A DNA stretch of 12,517 bases from CAXSBR01 sp964236495 (GTDB lineage: Bacteria > Actinomycetota > Actinomycetes > Mycobacteriales > Jatrophihabitantaceae): contig CAXSBR010000044.1 of the NCBI GenBank assembly GCA_964236495.1, forward strand, positions 1 through 12,517, in the 5' to 3' direction. Below the pieces are notes generated by a model. It made no database searches. It was not told where the DNA came from and saw nothing but the letters and a program-made list of their open reading frames with translations. Within the stretch, counting starts at the first letter, position 1. Every line of letters starts with the position of its first letter. A program made the position numbers and the translations under genes. Shown one piece after another: positions 6,653-12,473 of the stretch.

Positions 6653-6673
6653 GGCGCCCGAAATCGGGGCGCC
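6653..6673 (-). terminator. hairpin between aldolase-like gene and permease
   Basis: GGCGCCC and GGGCGCC form a 7-bp perfect GC stem with a 7-base loop, 5 bases after the aldolase-like stop codon. No T-tract follows. It may be a partial terminator or an mRNA-stability element that sets a lower level of the permease. Confidence 0.45.
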
Positions 6674-6678
6674 GGTGT

Positions 6679-7476
6679 TCAGCCGACGACGGTGGGATCG
6701 GGCACCAGCGTGCGCAGCAGCCACTGGAACAGCTGCCACCCGGTGGTCTCGCCACCCAGCCCGTCGTAGGCGTACCGAGCGGCCTCGTCGTCGATCGGCC
6801 GGGCATCGGGGACCTTCACGTGCACCTCGGCCGCGCGTTCCATCTGCAGGAAGAACCCGACGGCGGAATCGACCGACGCACCGACGGTGAGCAGTCCGTG
6901 GTTGCGCAGGATCACCGCCTTGCCACCGCCCATGGTTGCAGCGATGCGTTTACCACCCTCGGTGGAACCGATGTCGACCGCGCCGTCGTCGAACAGGGCG
7001 TGATCGTCGTAGAAGGTGCACGACTCCTGCGAGATGGGCTGCAGCAGGCGGCCTTGCGCGGCGAACGGCGTGCCGTACGGGGTGTGGGTGTGGGCGGCGC
7101 TGACGATGTCGGGTCGCGCTTCGTGCACCGGGTGGTGGATGAAGTACGCGGCCGGATTGATCCAGCCTCGTCCTTCCACCAGGCGTCCGTCCGGGGCGAC
7201 CAGCACCAGGTCCTCGACGGTGACGTGGTTGAACGGAACTCCGTTGCGGGCGAGCCAGAAATGGTCCAGTCGCTCAGGGTCACGCGCGGTGATGTGCCCG
7301 TCGCCCAGCGAACCGTAATGCAGTCCACCGAACACCCGGTATGCCAACGCTGCGCGGCGCTTACGGTGAATCTACAACTCCGACAGATCGGTGATCGGCG
7401 GCTCGCCGGCGTTCGGATCCAGATCGGGGTACGCGGTGTAGCCGGCCGCGGCCGGAACCGTCCCGGAAGCAGTCAT
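6679..7476 (-). pseudogene. class II aldolase/adducin-family gene with an in-frame stop
   Basis: Read through, the product has 265 residues from ATG 7476. Typical family blocks are GDGHITARDPE, then LVLVAPDGRLVEG, AAHTHTPYGTPF and AVILRNHGLLTVG. The Zn ligands H129 and H131 (HTHT) and H193 (RNHG) are present. Codon 35 is TAG (7372-7374), between ITDLSEL and IHRKRRAALAYRVFGG; the frame is the same on both sides, so a single substitution explains it. Translation could restart at TTG 7347, but that start has no good ribosome binding site and drops the conserved first helix. The catalytic Glu of fuculose-1-phosphate aldolase (19 residues before the first Zn His) is replaced within INPAAYF, so the enzyme probably was not a classical aldolase. 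It is first in an operon with the permease. Confidence 0.85.
6807..6840 (-). repeat. source copy of the 34-base repeat
   Basis: This internal segment of the aldolase-like gene (encoding ERAAEVHVKVP) recurs exactly at 257-290. It sits in natural codon context here, so this is the original and the left copy is the derived one. Confidence 0.85.
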
Positions 7477-7493
7477 ACCGGCGATTGTCCCAC

Positions 7494-7619
7494 TCAGGCG
7501 GTAGGTCGTCCGACCGAATCAGAGCGCTGACACACCCAATCACCCAGCGAGGCGGCGGACTCCAGCGACTCGAATCCGACCTCTACCGACCCGTCACGAG
7601 GCGAGGGATCGTCATGCAT
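7494..7619 (-). CDS. possible 41-residue leader ORF before the aldolase-like gene
   Basis: ATG 7619 opens a frame that ends at TGA 7494, 18 bases before the aldolase-like ATG. The product starts MHDDPSPRDGSVEV and is acidic, with GFESLESAASLGDWVCQRSD. About two thirds of its codons end in G or C, lower than in real genes here, and no ribosome binding site is evident. The frame also stays open a little upstream (ITQSLLQL). It could be a leader peptide, a gene remnant or chance. Confidence 0.25.
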   Translation of the reverse strand: MHDDPSPRDGSVEVGFESLESAASLGDWVCQRSDSVGRPTA

Positions 7620-7648
7620 CAGTTGCAACAACGACTGGGTTATTTGTC

Positions 7649-7662
7649 ATAATATAAATTAT
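7649..7662. promoter_or_regulatory. AT-rich inverted repeat
   Basis: ATAAT (7649-7653) and ATTAT (7658-7662) are symmetrical around ATAA, in the most AT-rich spot of the window. It overlaps a GATAAT -10 element on the minus strand and lies just before coding-like sequence on the plus strand. It may be an operator or a bidirectional promoter core. Confidence 0.35.
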
Positions 7663-7686
7663 CGCCACATGTTCGAGCAATCCGAA
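7658..7686 (-). promoter_or_regulatory. putative promoter of the aldolase-permease operon
   Basis: On the minus strand TTCGGA (7686-7681) and GATAAT (7663-7658) are separated by 17 bases. The -10 is 5 of 6 to consensus and the -35 is weak. The start site would be near 7651, leaving a leader of about 175 bases that contains the possible 41-codon ORF. Confidence 0.35.
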
Positions 7687-7971
7687 CGCTGCCAAGGCTA
7701 CGCTGGGGCGACTAATCGCCGCCAAGGCCGACCCGGGGCGCCGGGCGCAGGAGCTGGACCTCTACCAGTGCACATCTGTCGGCGATGACGGCTGGCGGTG
7801 TCGGCTGATGGTGGGTCACCGGTTCAACCACGTGGTGATGCTGGTTGCGGCGAGCTATCTGCGGTGGGGTGACGACGGGGTTGTGCACGCCAGCGGGACG
7901 ATCGTCCGGGCTCGGTGCGGCCGGAAGGCGCGCTTACCTGGGCGGCGTCGTTCCCGCGGGTCGAGGACTGA
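7658..7971 (+). pseudogene. decayed gene of unknown function, no start and a likely frameshift
   Basis: From 7691 to about 7910 the frame is clearly coding-like, with over 75% of codons ending in G or C: ATLGRLIAAKADPGRRAQEL, DLYQCTSVGDDGWRC, then HVVMLVAASYLRWGDDGVV. No ATG, GTG or TTG start lies upstream before the TAA at 7655. After about 7910 this frame loses coding character. The next frame then reads SVRPEGALTWAASFPRVED and stops at TGA 7969-7971 with good codon use. The simplest reading is a gene that lost its start and took an indel. No family recognised. Confidence 0.35.
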
Positions 7972-8071
7972 GCAGTCTGTGGTGAGGCCACCGGTAGACG
8001 CTTCGTCTCGCCTGAGGCGGCCTGCCTCGAGCGCTGAACTTTGACCGCCCCGCGCCCATACCAGACGTCTG

Positions 8072-8185
8072 ATGCTGGAGGACCTGGACCGAGGAGCCGC
8101 CGGCGGGCAGTTGACCCGCTCCGACGTCGAAGCCTTCGCCGACTTCATCGACACCGTCCTGCGGCACGGCCGCAGGAGCACGTGA
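8072..8185 (+). CDS. 37-residue ORF with strong coding bias, possible gene fragment
   Basis: ATG 8072 to TGA 8183-8185. Thirty-four of 37 codons end in G or C. The product begins MLEDLDRGAAGGQL, continues TRSDVEAFADFIDTVL and ends RHGRRST: amphipathic helices with no membrane segment. There is no ribosome binding site at the ATG. It could be the C-terminal end of the broken gene before it or a separate small gene. Not recognised. Confidence 0.3.
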   Translation: MLEDLDRGAAGGQLTRSDVEAFADFIDTVLRHGRRST

Positions 8186-8376
8186 CGGCGCTGGATGGAA
8201 CCGGCTGGACAACGTTGCCCGGTTTTGCGCTGCTGACGGTCGCTGCCACGTCAGTGGAAACCGCGGAGCCGTTGAGACGGGCGAACACCAGGCACTGTGA
8301 ACGGTGTTCAGATCGGGGGGACGCAGGCTTGTTGGGCCGACTGCATGGGGCCCGAGCGCACGCCTAGTGTGGGCGC
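8186..8376. other. upstream region of the DoxX gene
   Basis: No gene is seen. TAGTGT (8365-8370) lies six bases before the DoxX ATG and there is no ribosome binding site, which suggests a leaderless transcript. No good -35 was found. Confidence 0.3.
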
Positions 8377-9016
8377 ATGGAATTTCGCCGTGCAGTGGTG
8401 CTGGTACCGGCAACGCCGAAGACGGACTCCCGCGATCTGGGTCTGCTCGCTTTACGGGTCGGGGTGGGAGCCACGCTGGCTGCGCACGGGACGCAGAAGC
8501 TGTTCGGTTGGTTCGGCGGTGCCGGCCTGGCCGGTACGGGTGCGTTCTTCGAGTCCGTCGGTTTCACGCCTGGCCGGGTTAACGCCGTGCTCGCCGGCCT
8601 GGGTGAGGCCGGCGGCGGCACCCTGCTTGCGCTCGGTCTGGCCACTCCGGCCGCGGGCGCGGCCGCGGCCGGGCACGATGGCGGTCGCGTCGTCGATGCA
8701 TAAGGACAACGGGTTTTTCGCCCAGGACGGCGGCTATGAGTACCCCGCGGTGCTCGGGTTGACCGCGGCTGCGCTCGCGCTGAGCGGACCCGGCCGGCTC
8801 AGCCTTGACGCCGCGCTGGGCCACGTCGCCAACCGGCACTGGATGCGCGCTGTGGCGTTGGCGGCCGTACCCGCCGCCGCTGGGCTGGTGTTTCGTCGCC
8901 GCAAGACCGCGTTAGCTGTTGCTGCCAGCACCGCCCCCGAGGACGGCACCGGCAGCGGCGACCTCACCGCACCTGCCACCGCCGACCCACTCGCACCTGC
9001 CACTAACCCACTCTGA
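8377..9016 (+). pseudogene. DoxX-family membrane protein with a one-base frameshift
   Basis: The restored protein has about 212 residues. The first part reads LLALRVGVGATLAAHGTQKL, FGWFGGAGLAGTGAFFESVG, and the second MAVASSMHKDNGFFAQ, then GGYEYPAVLGL. Both are hallmarks of DoxX (four-helix membrane proteins; in M. tuberculosis a DoxX protein joins a membrane oxidoreductase complex that handles oxidative stress). At 8671-8673 a GGG run carries one extra base; removing it joins the two halves precisely. As written, translation ends at TAA after 108 residues, losing the second helix pair. The C-terminus extends past the usual DoxX end with an Ala/Thr/Pro-rich tail. The gene converges with the lamin-tail gene across a strong hairpin. 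Confidence 0.8.
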
Positions 9017-9100
9017 GCCCGCGCCTGCAGAGGATGATCCATTCCCTCATCCGGTGGCAACGACGGTGCATAGCTCGTTTGATTGGCGTACGTCTCTTCA

Positions 9101-9131
9101 CGCCCGTGGCGTCCGCACCGGGCCACGGGCG
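9101..9131. terminator. bidirectional hairpin terminator
   Basis: CGCCCGTGGC (9101-9110) and GCCACGGGCG (9122-9131) form a perfect 10-bp stem with an 11-base loop. It sits between the convergent DoxX (ending 9016) and lamin-tail (ending 9140) genes, so it can serve both. Confidence 0.65.
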
Positions 9132-9139
9132 AGCGCGGG

Positions 9140-9588
9140 TCAGCAGGTGACGTAGCTGGCGACGCTGCCCCAGCTGCAGGAGTCTTTGACGGTGCCGGCG
9201 GTGTTTTTCAGGTAGGCGGTGTCGCCGGTGTTGGTCCAGATGTAGGCGCGGGAGCGCCAGTACAGGGCGGTCGCGGTGTTGGTGCCGGACCCGGTGTGCA
9301 GGGTCACCGACGCGTGCGGCTTCAACGTGAACGTCGGGAACGTGTAGACGTGGGCGGACTTGTCACGCACCGTGTAGCCGGTCAGTTTGTAGGAGGTGGT
9401 AGCGCTGGCGTTGCTGATCACGACGTACTCGGCGTTCAGGCTGGCGTTGGAGCCGGTGTCGGCACCGGGTGAGTTGACGTAGGCCTTGCTGAAATGCAGC
9501 GTCGGGTTCGCGGCAGGGCAGGAGTCGACAGCGACGCCAGGGTGGAGGCGCTGATCACTGCGGCGGCGGCGAGAGCGGACAAACGCAT
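9140..9588 (-). pseudogene. exported lamin-tail-domain protein with a one-base frameshift
   Basis: ATG 9588 follows GAAGGA at 6 bases and begins a signal peptide, MRLSALAAAAVISASTLASL. After the CCC run at 9516-9518 (GGG on the plus strand) one base appears to be missing. Adding a C restores PAPAANPTLHFSKAYVNSPG, and the frame continues through ASLNAEYVVISNAS and YKLTGYTVRDKSAHVYTFP, then LYWRSRAYIWTNTGDTAYL to the C-terminal TGA at 9140. This is a lamin-tail (LTD) immunoglobulin-like fold of normal length (about 110 residues). Mature cysteines (DSCSW and the last residue) may form a disulfide. LTD proteins are often found with secreted nucleases, and the divergent neighbour is an HNH nuclease. 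As written the exported protein is not made. Confidence 0.8.
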
Positions 9589-9683
9589 CGAAGATCCTTC
9601 ATCGGTATCTACCGTGCTGGAGCGCGGCGGGTGGACACGATGATGCCCGGCCTCAGCGGCGGCGTCCACCGCCAGCGCCGGTG

Positions 9684-9712
9684 TTGCGTCGGCTGCTGTT
9701 TGGTGCGATATT
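9684..9712 (+). promoter_or_regulatory. promoter of the HNH nuclease gene
   Basis: TTGCGT (9684-9689) and GATATT (9707-9712) are 17 bases apart, with a start site expected near 9719 and the ATG at 9739. The layout copies the promoter at 1181-1153. Confidence 0.5.
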
Positions 9713-9718
9713 GCACCA
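9701..9718. promoter_or_regulatory. palindromic operator over the nuclease promoter
   Basis: TGGTGC (9701-9706) and GCACCA (9713-9718) are a perfect inverted repeat around the GATATT -10 element. A dimeric regulator bound here would block the polymerase. It lies in the region between the divergent nuclease and lamin-tail genes, so it may control both. Confidence 0.5.
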
Positions 9719-9738
9719 TTCGAGGTGGAGGCCCGCTG

Positions 9739-10809
9739 ATGGGTTCGGTACTGGTACTGCTCGGCCTGGCCGGGCTGGTGGTCGCCCTGGTCGGTGTAGT
9801 GCGCGGTCAGGTGCAGTGGGCCCGGTTAAGGTCGCGGCGTCGGGCCGCGACGGCGTTGGCCGCGTCGGTTGTCGTACTCGGCGTGGGAAGCACCCTGTCG
9901 TCGCCGGACCGGGGCACGGCGGCACGATCGGTCGCGGGAACGGCGGCCTCCCTCTCCCCGGCCATGTCTGTGTCGTCGTCTGCGTCGACCCCGCCGGCGG
10001 TGACCGCGACGTCGGCTGTCAGCGGCGCTGTACCGCCGCCACCGTCGGCCACGACCCACTTCCGCCGTGTCACGGGCTCGGCGACGCCAAGCCACCAACC
10101 TTCGCCGTCGGCGAACTTGAAGGTGTCGCCGCGCACGGCAACACCGCCAGCGACATCAGCAGCATCGCCGGCTCGGGTGCGGGTGGTGGCGGGGGTGGTG
10201 CTGCCGGATCCGCGGCGGACGCCGGGGTCCCGGTTCGCAGGCGCGACTACGGCCCAGATCTGCCGGGTCGGCTATAGCGCGGGTGTGCGGTCGGTGAGCG
10301 AGGCGACCCGGCGGGCGGTCTATGCCAGCTACGGCGTCGCCTGGACCTCCCGCGGCGGGTACGAGGTCGACCACCTGATTGCCCTCGAGCTGGGTGGCGA
10401 CAACAGCATCGCCAACCTGTGGCCCGAACCCCAGAACACCGATTCCCGAGCGGGGTATGCCACTAAGGACGGGGTGGAGAACCATCTAAACGCCCTAGTC
10501 TGCGCCGGCAAGGTGCCACTGGCCACGGCGCAGAACGCGATCGCGGCGAACTGGTACACCGCCTACGAGCGCTACCGCGGCATCAGCGCCACCGCACCCA
10601 CCCACACCCGGGCACCACCGCCGACCGTCGCACCGGACCAACCTCAACCCAGCACGCCCAGCGCGACCCGGACACGCCGGTCGTCGAGTCCTTCGCCGGG
10701 CCCGCCTGGTAGGGCTACCGCGTTGTGCAACGACGGCACCTACTCCTACTCCGCGCATCACCAGGGCACCTGCTCGCACCACCACGGCGTGAAGATCTTC
10801 TACAAGTGA
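9739..10809 (+). CDS. membrane-anchored or exported HNH nuclease with C-terminal DUF3761 domain
   Basis: The product has 356 residues from ATG 9739, which follows GGTGGAGG at 7 bases; an upstream in-frame ATG at 9631 lacks a ribosome binding site and would add a Cys/Arg-rich stretch. Residues 3-22 and 37-53 are hydrophobic, so the chain is a membrane anchor plus signal or a two-helix hairpin. Residues 55-160 are a low-complexity Ser/Thr/Pro/Ala spacer typical of wall-spanning proteins. The nuclease core is at 165-283: VDHLIALELGGDN carries the catalytic D211-H212 pair and N222, and NLWPEPQN follows. Cys 175 and 255 may pair. Residues 329-356 (LCNDGTYSYSAHHQGTCS, then HHHGV) match DUF3761. It probably cleaves extracellular DNA; the exact substrate is not shown. 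The gene is intact, unlike its neighbours. Confidence 0.85.
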   Translation: MGSVLVLLGLAGLVVALVGVVRGQVQWARLRSRRRAATALAASVVVLGVGSTLSSPDRGTAARSVAGTAASLSPAMSVSSSASTPPAVTATSAVSGAVPPPPSATTHFRRVTGSATPSHQPSPSANLKVSPRTATPPATSAASPARVRVVAGVVLPDPRRTPGSRFAGATTAQICRVGYSAGVRSVSEATRRAVYASYGVAWTSRGGYEVDHLIALELGGDNSIANLWPEPQNTDSRAGYATKDGVENHLNALVCAGKVPLATAQNAIAANWYTAYERYRGISATAPTHTRAPPPTVAPDQPQPSTPSATRTRRSSSPSPGPPGRATALCNDGTYSYSAHHQGTCSHHHGVKIFYK

Positions 10810-10833
10810 CCCCGCCGCATCGCGCGTCGCACG

Positions 10834-10859
10834 CCGAGCCGTTCAACAGGCGGGCTCGG
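10834..10859 (+). terminator. hairpin after the nuclease gene, overlapping the next start
   Basis: CCGAGCC (10834-10840) and GGCTCGG (10853-10859) form a 7-bp stem with a 12-base loop, 24 bases past the nuclease stop. Its 3' arm ends on the first base of the GTG at 10859, so it could either end the nuclease message or hide that start. Confidence 0.4.
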
Positions 10860-11548
10860 TGTCCCACCGGCACGCCGACGCTGTCGCCCAGCGGCGACGG
10901 TGGCGTGCTCCGCGTGCAGCCGCGGTGACGCCGACGGCCGACGGTTCCCCGCGCCCCGGGCGTCCTGCCTCGAGTGCGCGGGCGGAGGCGGTGCGGGCCC
11001 GGCGGGCAGCGTACCGGGACTCGGTCGGTGACAGCCAAGCATTCGACGCCCTGCGTGGGCAGCTGCGCCGTGCCCGGAAGATGGAATGGGCCGCCGACAC
11101 TCCGGAACGCCGGCTGGCCGCCCAGACCGGTACCGCCCGCTTGATCCAGGCCGCGCGGGTTGGGCGGTGGTCGATCGCCGACATCGCCGACGCCTTGGAG
11201 GTCACCCGCGCGACGGTGACCGCGCGGCTGCGGCTGACCGACGCCGCACCACCAGCGCCGGGCGGGGTAACCGTTCCGCCGCGCCGGCGGGCAGCGCCGC
11301 GGCGCCGGCCTAGGCAACCGCTTCCGGTCGAGGAGGGGTGGCTGAACCCCGGGCAGGCGTGCCTGCTGGCGGGGGTGCGGCGCCGGTCACTGACCCGGTG
11401 GCGGCTGGCTGGGCTGCTGCCCGGCTCGAGACCCAGCGAAAGCGGGCGGTGGCTGTACCGGCGGGAGGACCTCGAGGCTGTGATGGCACGCCGCGACGGG
11501 CGCACCGGCCTACCCCACGGCACCTTCACCCCGCACTCCGCGCCCTAG
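10859..11548 (+). CDS. DNA-binding protein with two helix-turn-helix regions
   Basis: The protein has 229 residues if it starts at GTG 10859, or 207 if it starts at GTG 10925. Neither has a strong ribosome binding site, and the first is inside a hairpin arm. Residues 1-55 are basic and disordered. Residues 60-100 are helical (RLAAQTGTARLIQAAR). The first HTH is at 103-126 (GRWSIADIADALEVTRATV). A basic Pro/Arg linker follows (133-156). The second region, 160-210, is MerR/excisionase-like: GWLNPGQACLLAGVRRRSLT, then GRWLYRREDLEAV. Two different DNA-reading units joined by a flexible basic linker suggest a regulator or a DNA-organising protein. No known protein was recognised with this arrangement. 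It converges with the BldC-like gene. Confidence 0.7.
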   Translation: MSHRHADAVAQRRRWRAPRAAAVTPTADGSPRPGRPASSARAEAVRARRAAYRDSVGDSQAFDALRGQLRRARKMEWAADTPERRLAAQTGTARLIQAARVGRWSIADIADALEVTRATVTARLRLTDAAPPAPGGVTVPPRRRAAPRRRPRQPLPVEEGWLNPGQACLLAGVRRRSLTRWRLAGLLPGSRPSESGRWLYRREDLEAVMARRDGRTGLPHGTFTPHSAP

Positions 11549-11622
11549 CCCGCTCGGCTACCCAGCCGCTCAACCCCTCGAGCTCCGCCCGCGCCGCCCG
11601 CGATACAGGCCATGATCAGAAG

Positions 11623-11892
11623 TCAACCGACGGGTTCGTCGTCAATGTCGGCGTCGGCGCCGGTGAACGGGTTGTGTTGGCTGACCCAGGTGGCGGTGTC
11701 CCGTTTCACGGCGGCGATGTAGGTTTCGAGGTCGGTGCGTTCTACCCGCCACTGGCCCCGCCCGCCGATCTTGAGCGCGGGCAGGTCGCCGCCGCGGACC
11801 AGGGCGTAGGTCTGGGAGCGGCTGATCGCGAGTTCGGCGGCCACGTCGTCGAGGGTGAGAAACCGCGGCGCTGGCGGAACGGGTTCGTTCAC
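11623..11892 (-). CDS. BldC/excisionase-like HTH protein (89 aa)
   Basis: This is a small DNA-binding protein. After a short Pro-rich start (VNEPVPPAPR), residues 11-62 form a winged HTH: FLTLDDVAAELAISRSQTY, the wing KIGGRGQWRVERTD, and helix LETYIAAVKR. This is the MerR-like fold shared by BldC, AlpA and phage excisionases (Xis). The tail (residues 71-89) is acidic. The start is GTG 11892; a longer frame to 12345 has no coding character and would add a Cys/Pro/Arg-rich segment. It acts as a regulator or as a recombination directionality factor, but no integrase is in the window to support the second role. Large inverted repeats 50-130 bases upstream may be its own binding sites. Confidence 0.75.
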   Translation of the reverse strand: MNEPVPPAPRFLTLDDVAAELAISRSQTYALVRGGDLPALKIGGRGQWRVERTDLETYIAAVKRDTATWVSQHNPFTGADADIDDEPVG

Positions 11893-11940
11893 GGCCCAGA
11901 TCGTCCCACGGCGGGCGCCGTCGCACGCGAGCTGCGCGGT

Positions 11941-11971
11941 CACACCACCCACTGCGCGAGCCAGTGGTGTG
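11941..11971. repeat. imperfect inverted repeat upstream of the BldC-like gene
   Basis: CACACCACCCACTG (11941-11954) and CAGTGGTGTG (11962-11971) are inverted copies with a small bulge. It lies 49-79 bases before the GTG and could be a regulatory site. Confidence 0.4.
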
Positions 11972-11989
11972 AGGTGGGCCACGCAAATA

Positions 11990-12021
11990 TCCCGGCTACC
12001 CACGGGGGGAGGTAGCCGGGA
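11990..12021. repeat. perfect 11-bp inverted repeat
   Basis: TCCCGGCTACC (11990-12000) and GGTAGCCGGGA (12011-12021) form a strong stem with a 10-base loop. On the minus strand it is followed by ATATTTG, so it may terminate a transcript entering from the right. It may also act as an operator or recombination site for the BldC/Xis-like protein. Confidence 0.55.
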
Positions 12022-12288
12022 CATAGTGATCATCCTGCGTGGAGGGCCGTCTACACCAATCAAACGGACATTCCGGCGGCCCGATGTTCCAGTGTTGCTC
12101 AGACAAATCTGTGGACGCTGCGGTTTCCGTGGTGCTGGTGTGTATAAAAGGGGCTGCTCAGCTGTTGGTGTGATAATCAACTGTCGGTTAGCGTCGTGTT
12201 TGTCGTCAGAACCTATTGAGTCGCTTCCCCGGGGTGTAGGGCTGCGTCCGGCTACGGGGGTAGCAGGTACTGAGACCGATCCACAGCA
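12022..12288. other. non-coding stretch with candidate promoters
   Basis: No protein-coding frame is convincing. TATAAA (12143-12148) and an extended -10, TGTGATAAT (12169-12177), both point to the right, and a strong terminator-like hairpin lies at 12289-12325. Several short stems are possible between them (for example GTAG...CTAC around the CCCCGGGG at 12228-12235). Confidence 0.35.
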
Positions 12289-12336
12289 GGGGCAGCGCCT
12301 AGGGTTAACCCCGTGGCGCTGCCCCAAAAATCTTTT
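12184..12336 (+). ncRNA. candidate small RNA (about 150 nt)
   Basis: The proposed span runs from just after the extended -10 (12169-12177) to the T-rich run after the 12289-12325 hairpin. The interval has no coding frame and holds several possible stems. No known RNA family was recognised. This is inference from a promoter, a structured non-coding interval and a terminator in the right order. Confidence 0.25.
12289..12336 (+). terminator. long hairpin with nested palindrome, followed by a T-rich run
   Basis: GGGGCAGCGCC (12289-12299) and GGCGCTGCCCC (12315-12325) form a perfect 11-bp stem. Its loop contains GGGTTAACCC (12302-12311), itself a palindrome. AAAAATCTTTT follows, so it fits a rightward intrinsic terminator. 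Confidence 0.6.
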
Positions 12337-12407
12337 ACCCAGCACGGTGGCCGCCGCCCGCGTTCAGCCTGCCGGCGCGCCCGTCGATCACATGACGGTC
12401 AAGACTG

Positions 12408-12473
12408 ATGACTGAACTGGCCAACAGACCGTTGGCCAATCGCGCCACTCGTGACCGTAGGCCCGGTTCATGA
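12408..12473 (+). CDS. possible 21-codon leader peptide overlapping the next start
   Basis: ATG 12408 to TGA 12471-12473 encodes MTELANRPLANRATRDRRPGS. Its stop overlaps the ATG at 12470 (ATGA), the usual sign of translational coupling. A hairpin (TGGCCAAC 12418-12425, GTTGGCCA 12431-12438) lies inside it. It is short and without a strong ribosome binding site, so it may be chance. Confidence 0.2.
   Translation: MTELANRPLANRATRDRRPGS

Noticed and set aside
6334..7530. Long plus-strand open frame opposite the permease start and the aldolase-like gene
   Set aside because: It is the antisense shadow of well-conserved minus-strand genes and has a biased Arg/Gly/Asp composition.
12184..12336. 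tRNA or tmRNA end as an attachment site
   Set aside because: No TTCGAAT-type T-loop or acceptor stem was found anywhere in the interval.
11893..12345. N-terminal extension of the BldC-like protein up to 12345
   Set aside because: The extension crosses strong inverted repeats, has poor codon bias and no family match; GTG 11892 gives the usual small HTH protein.
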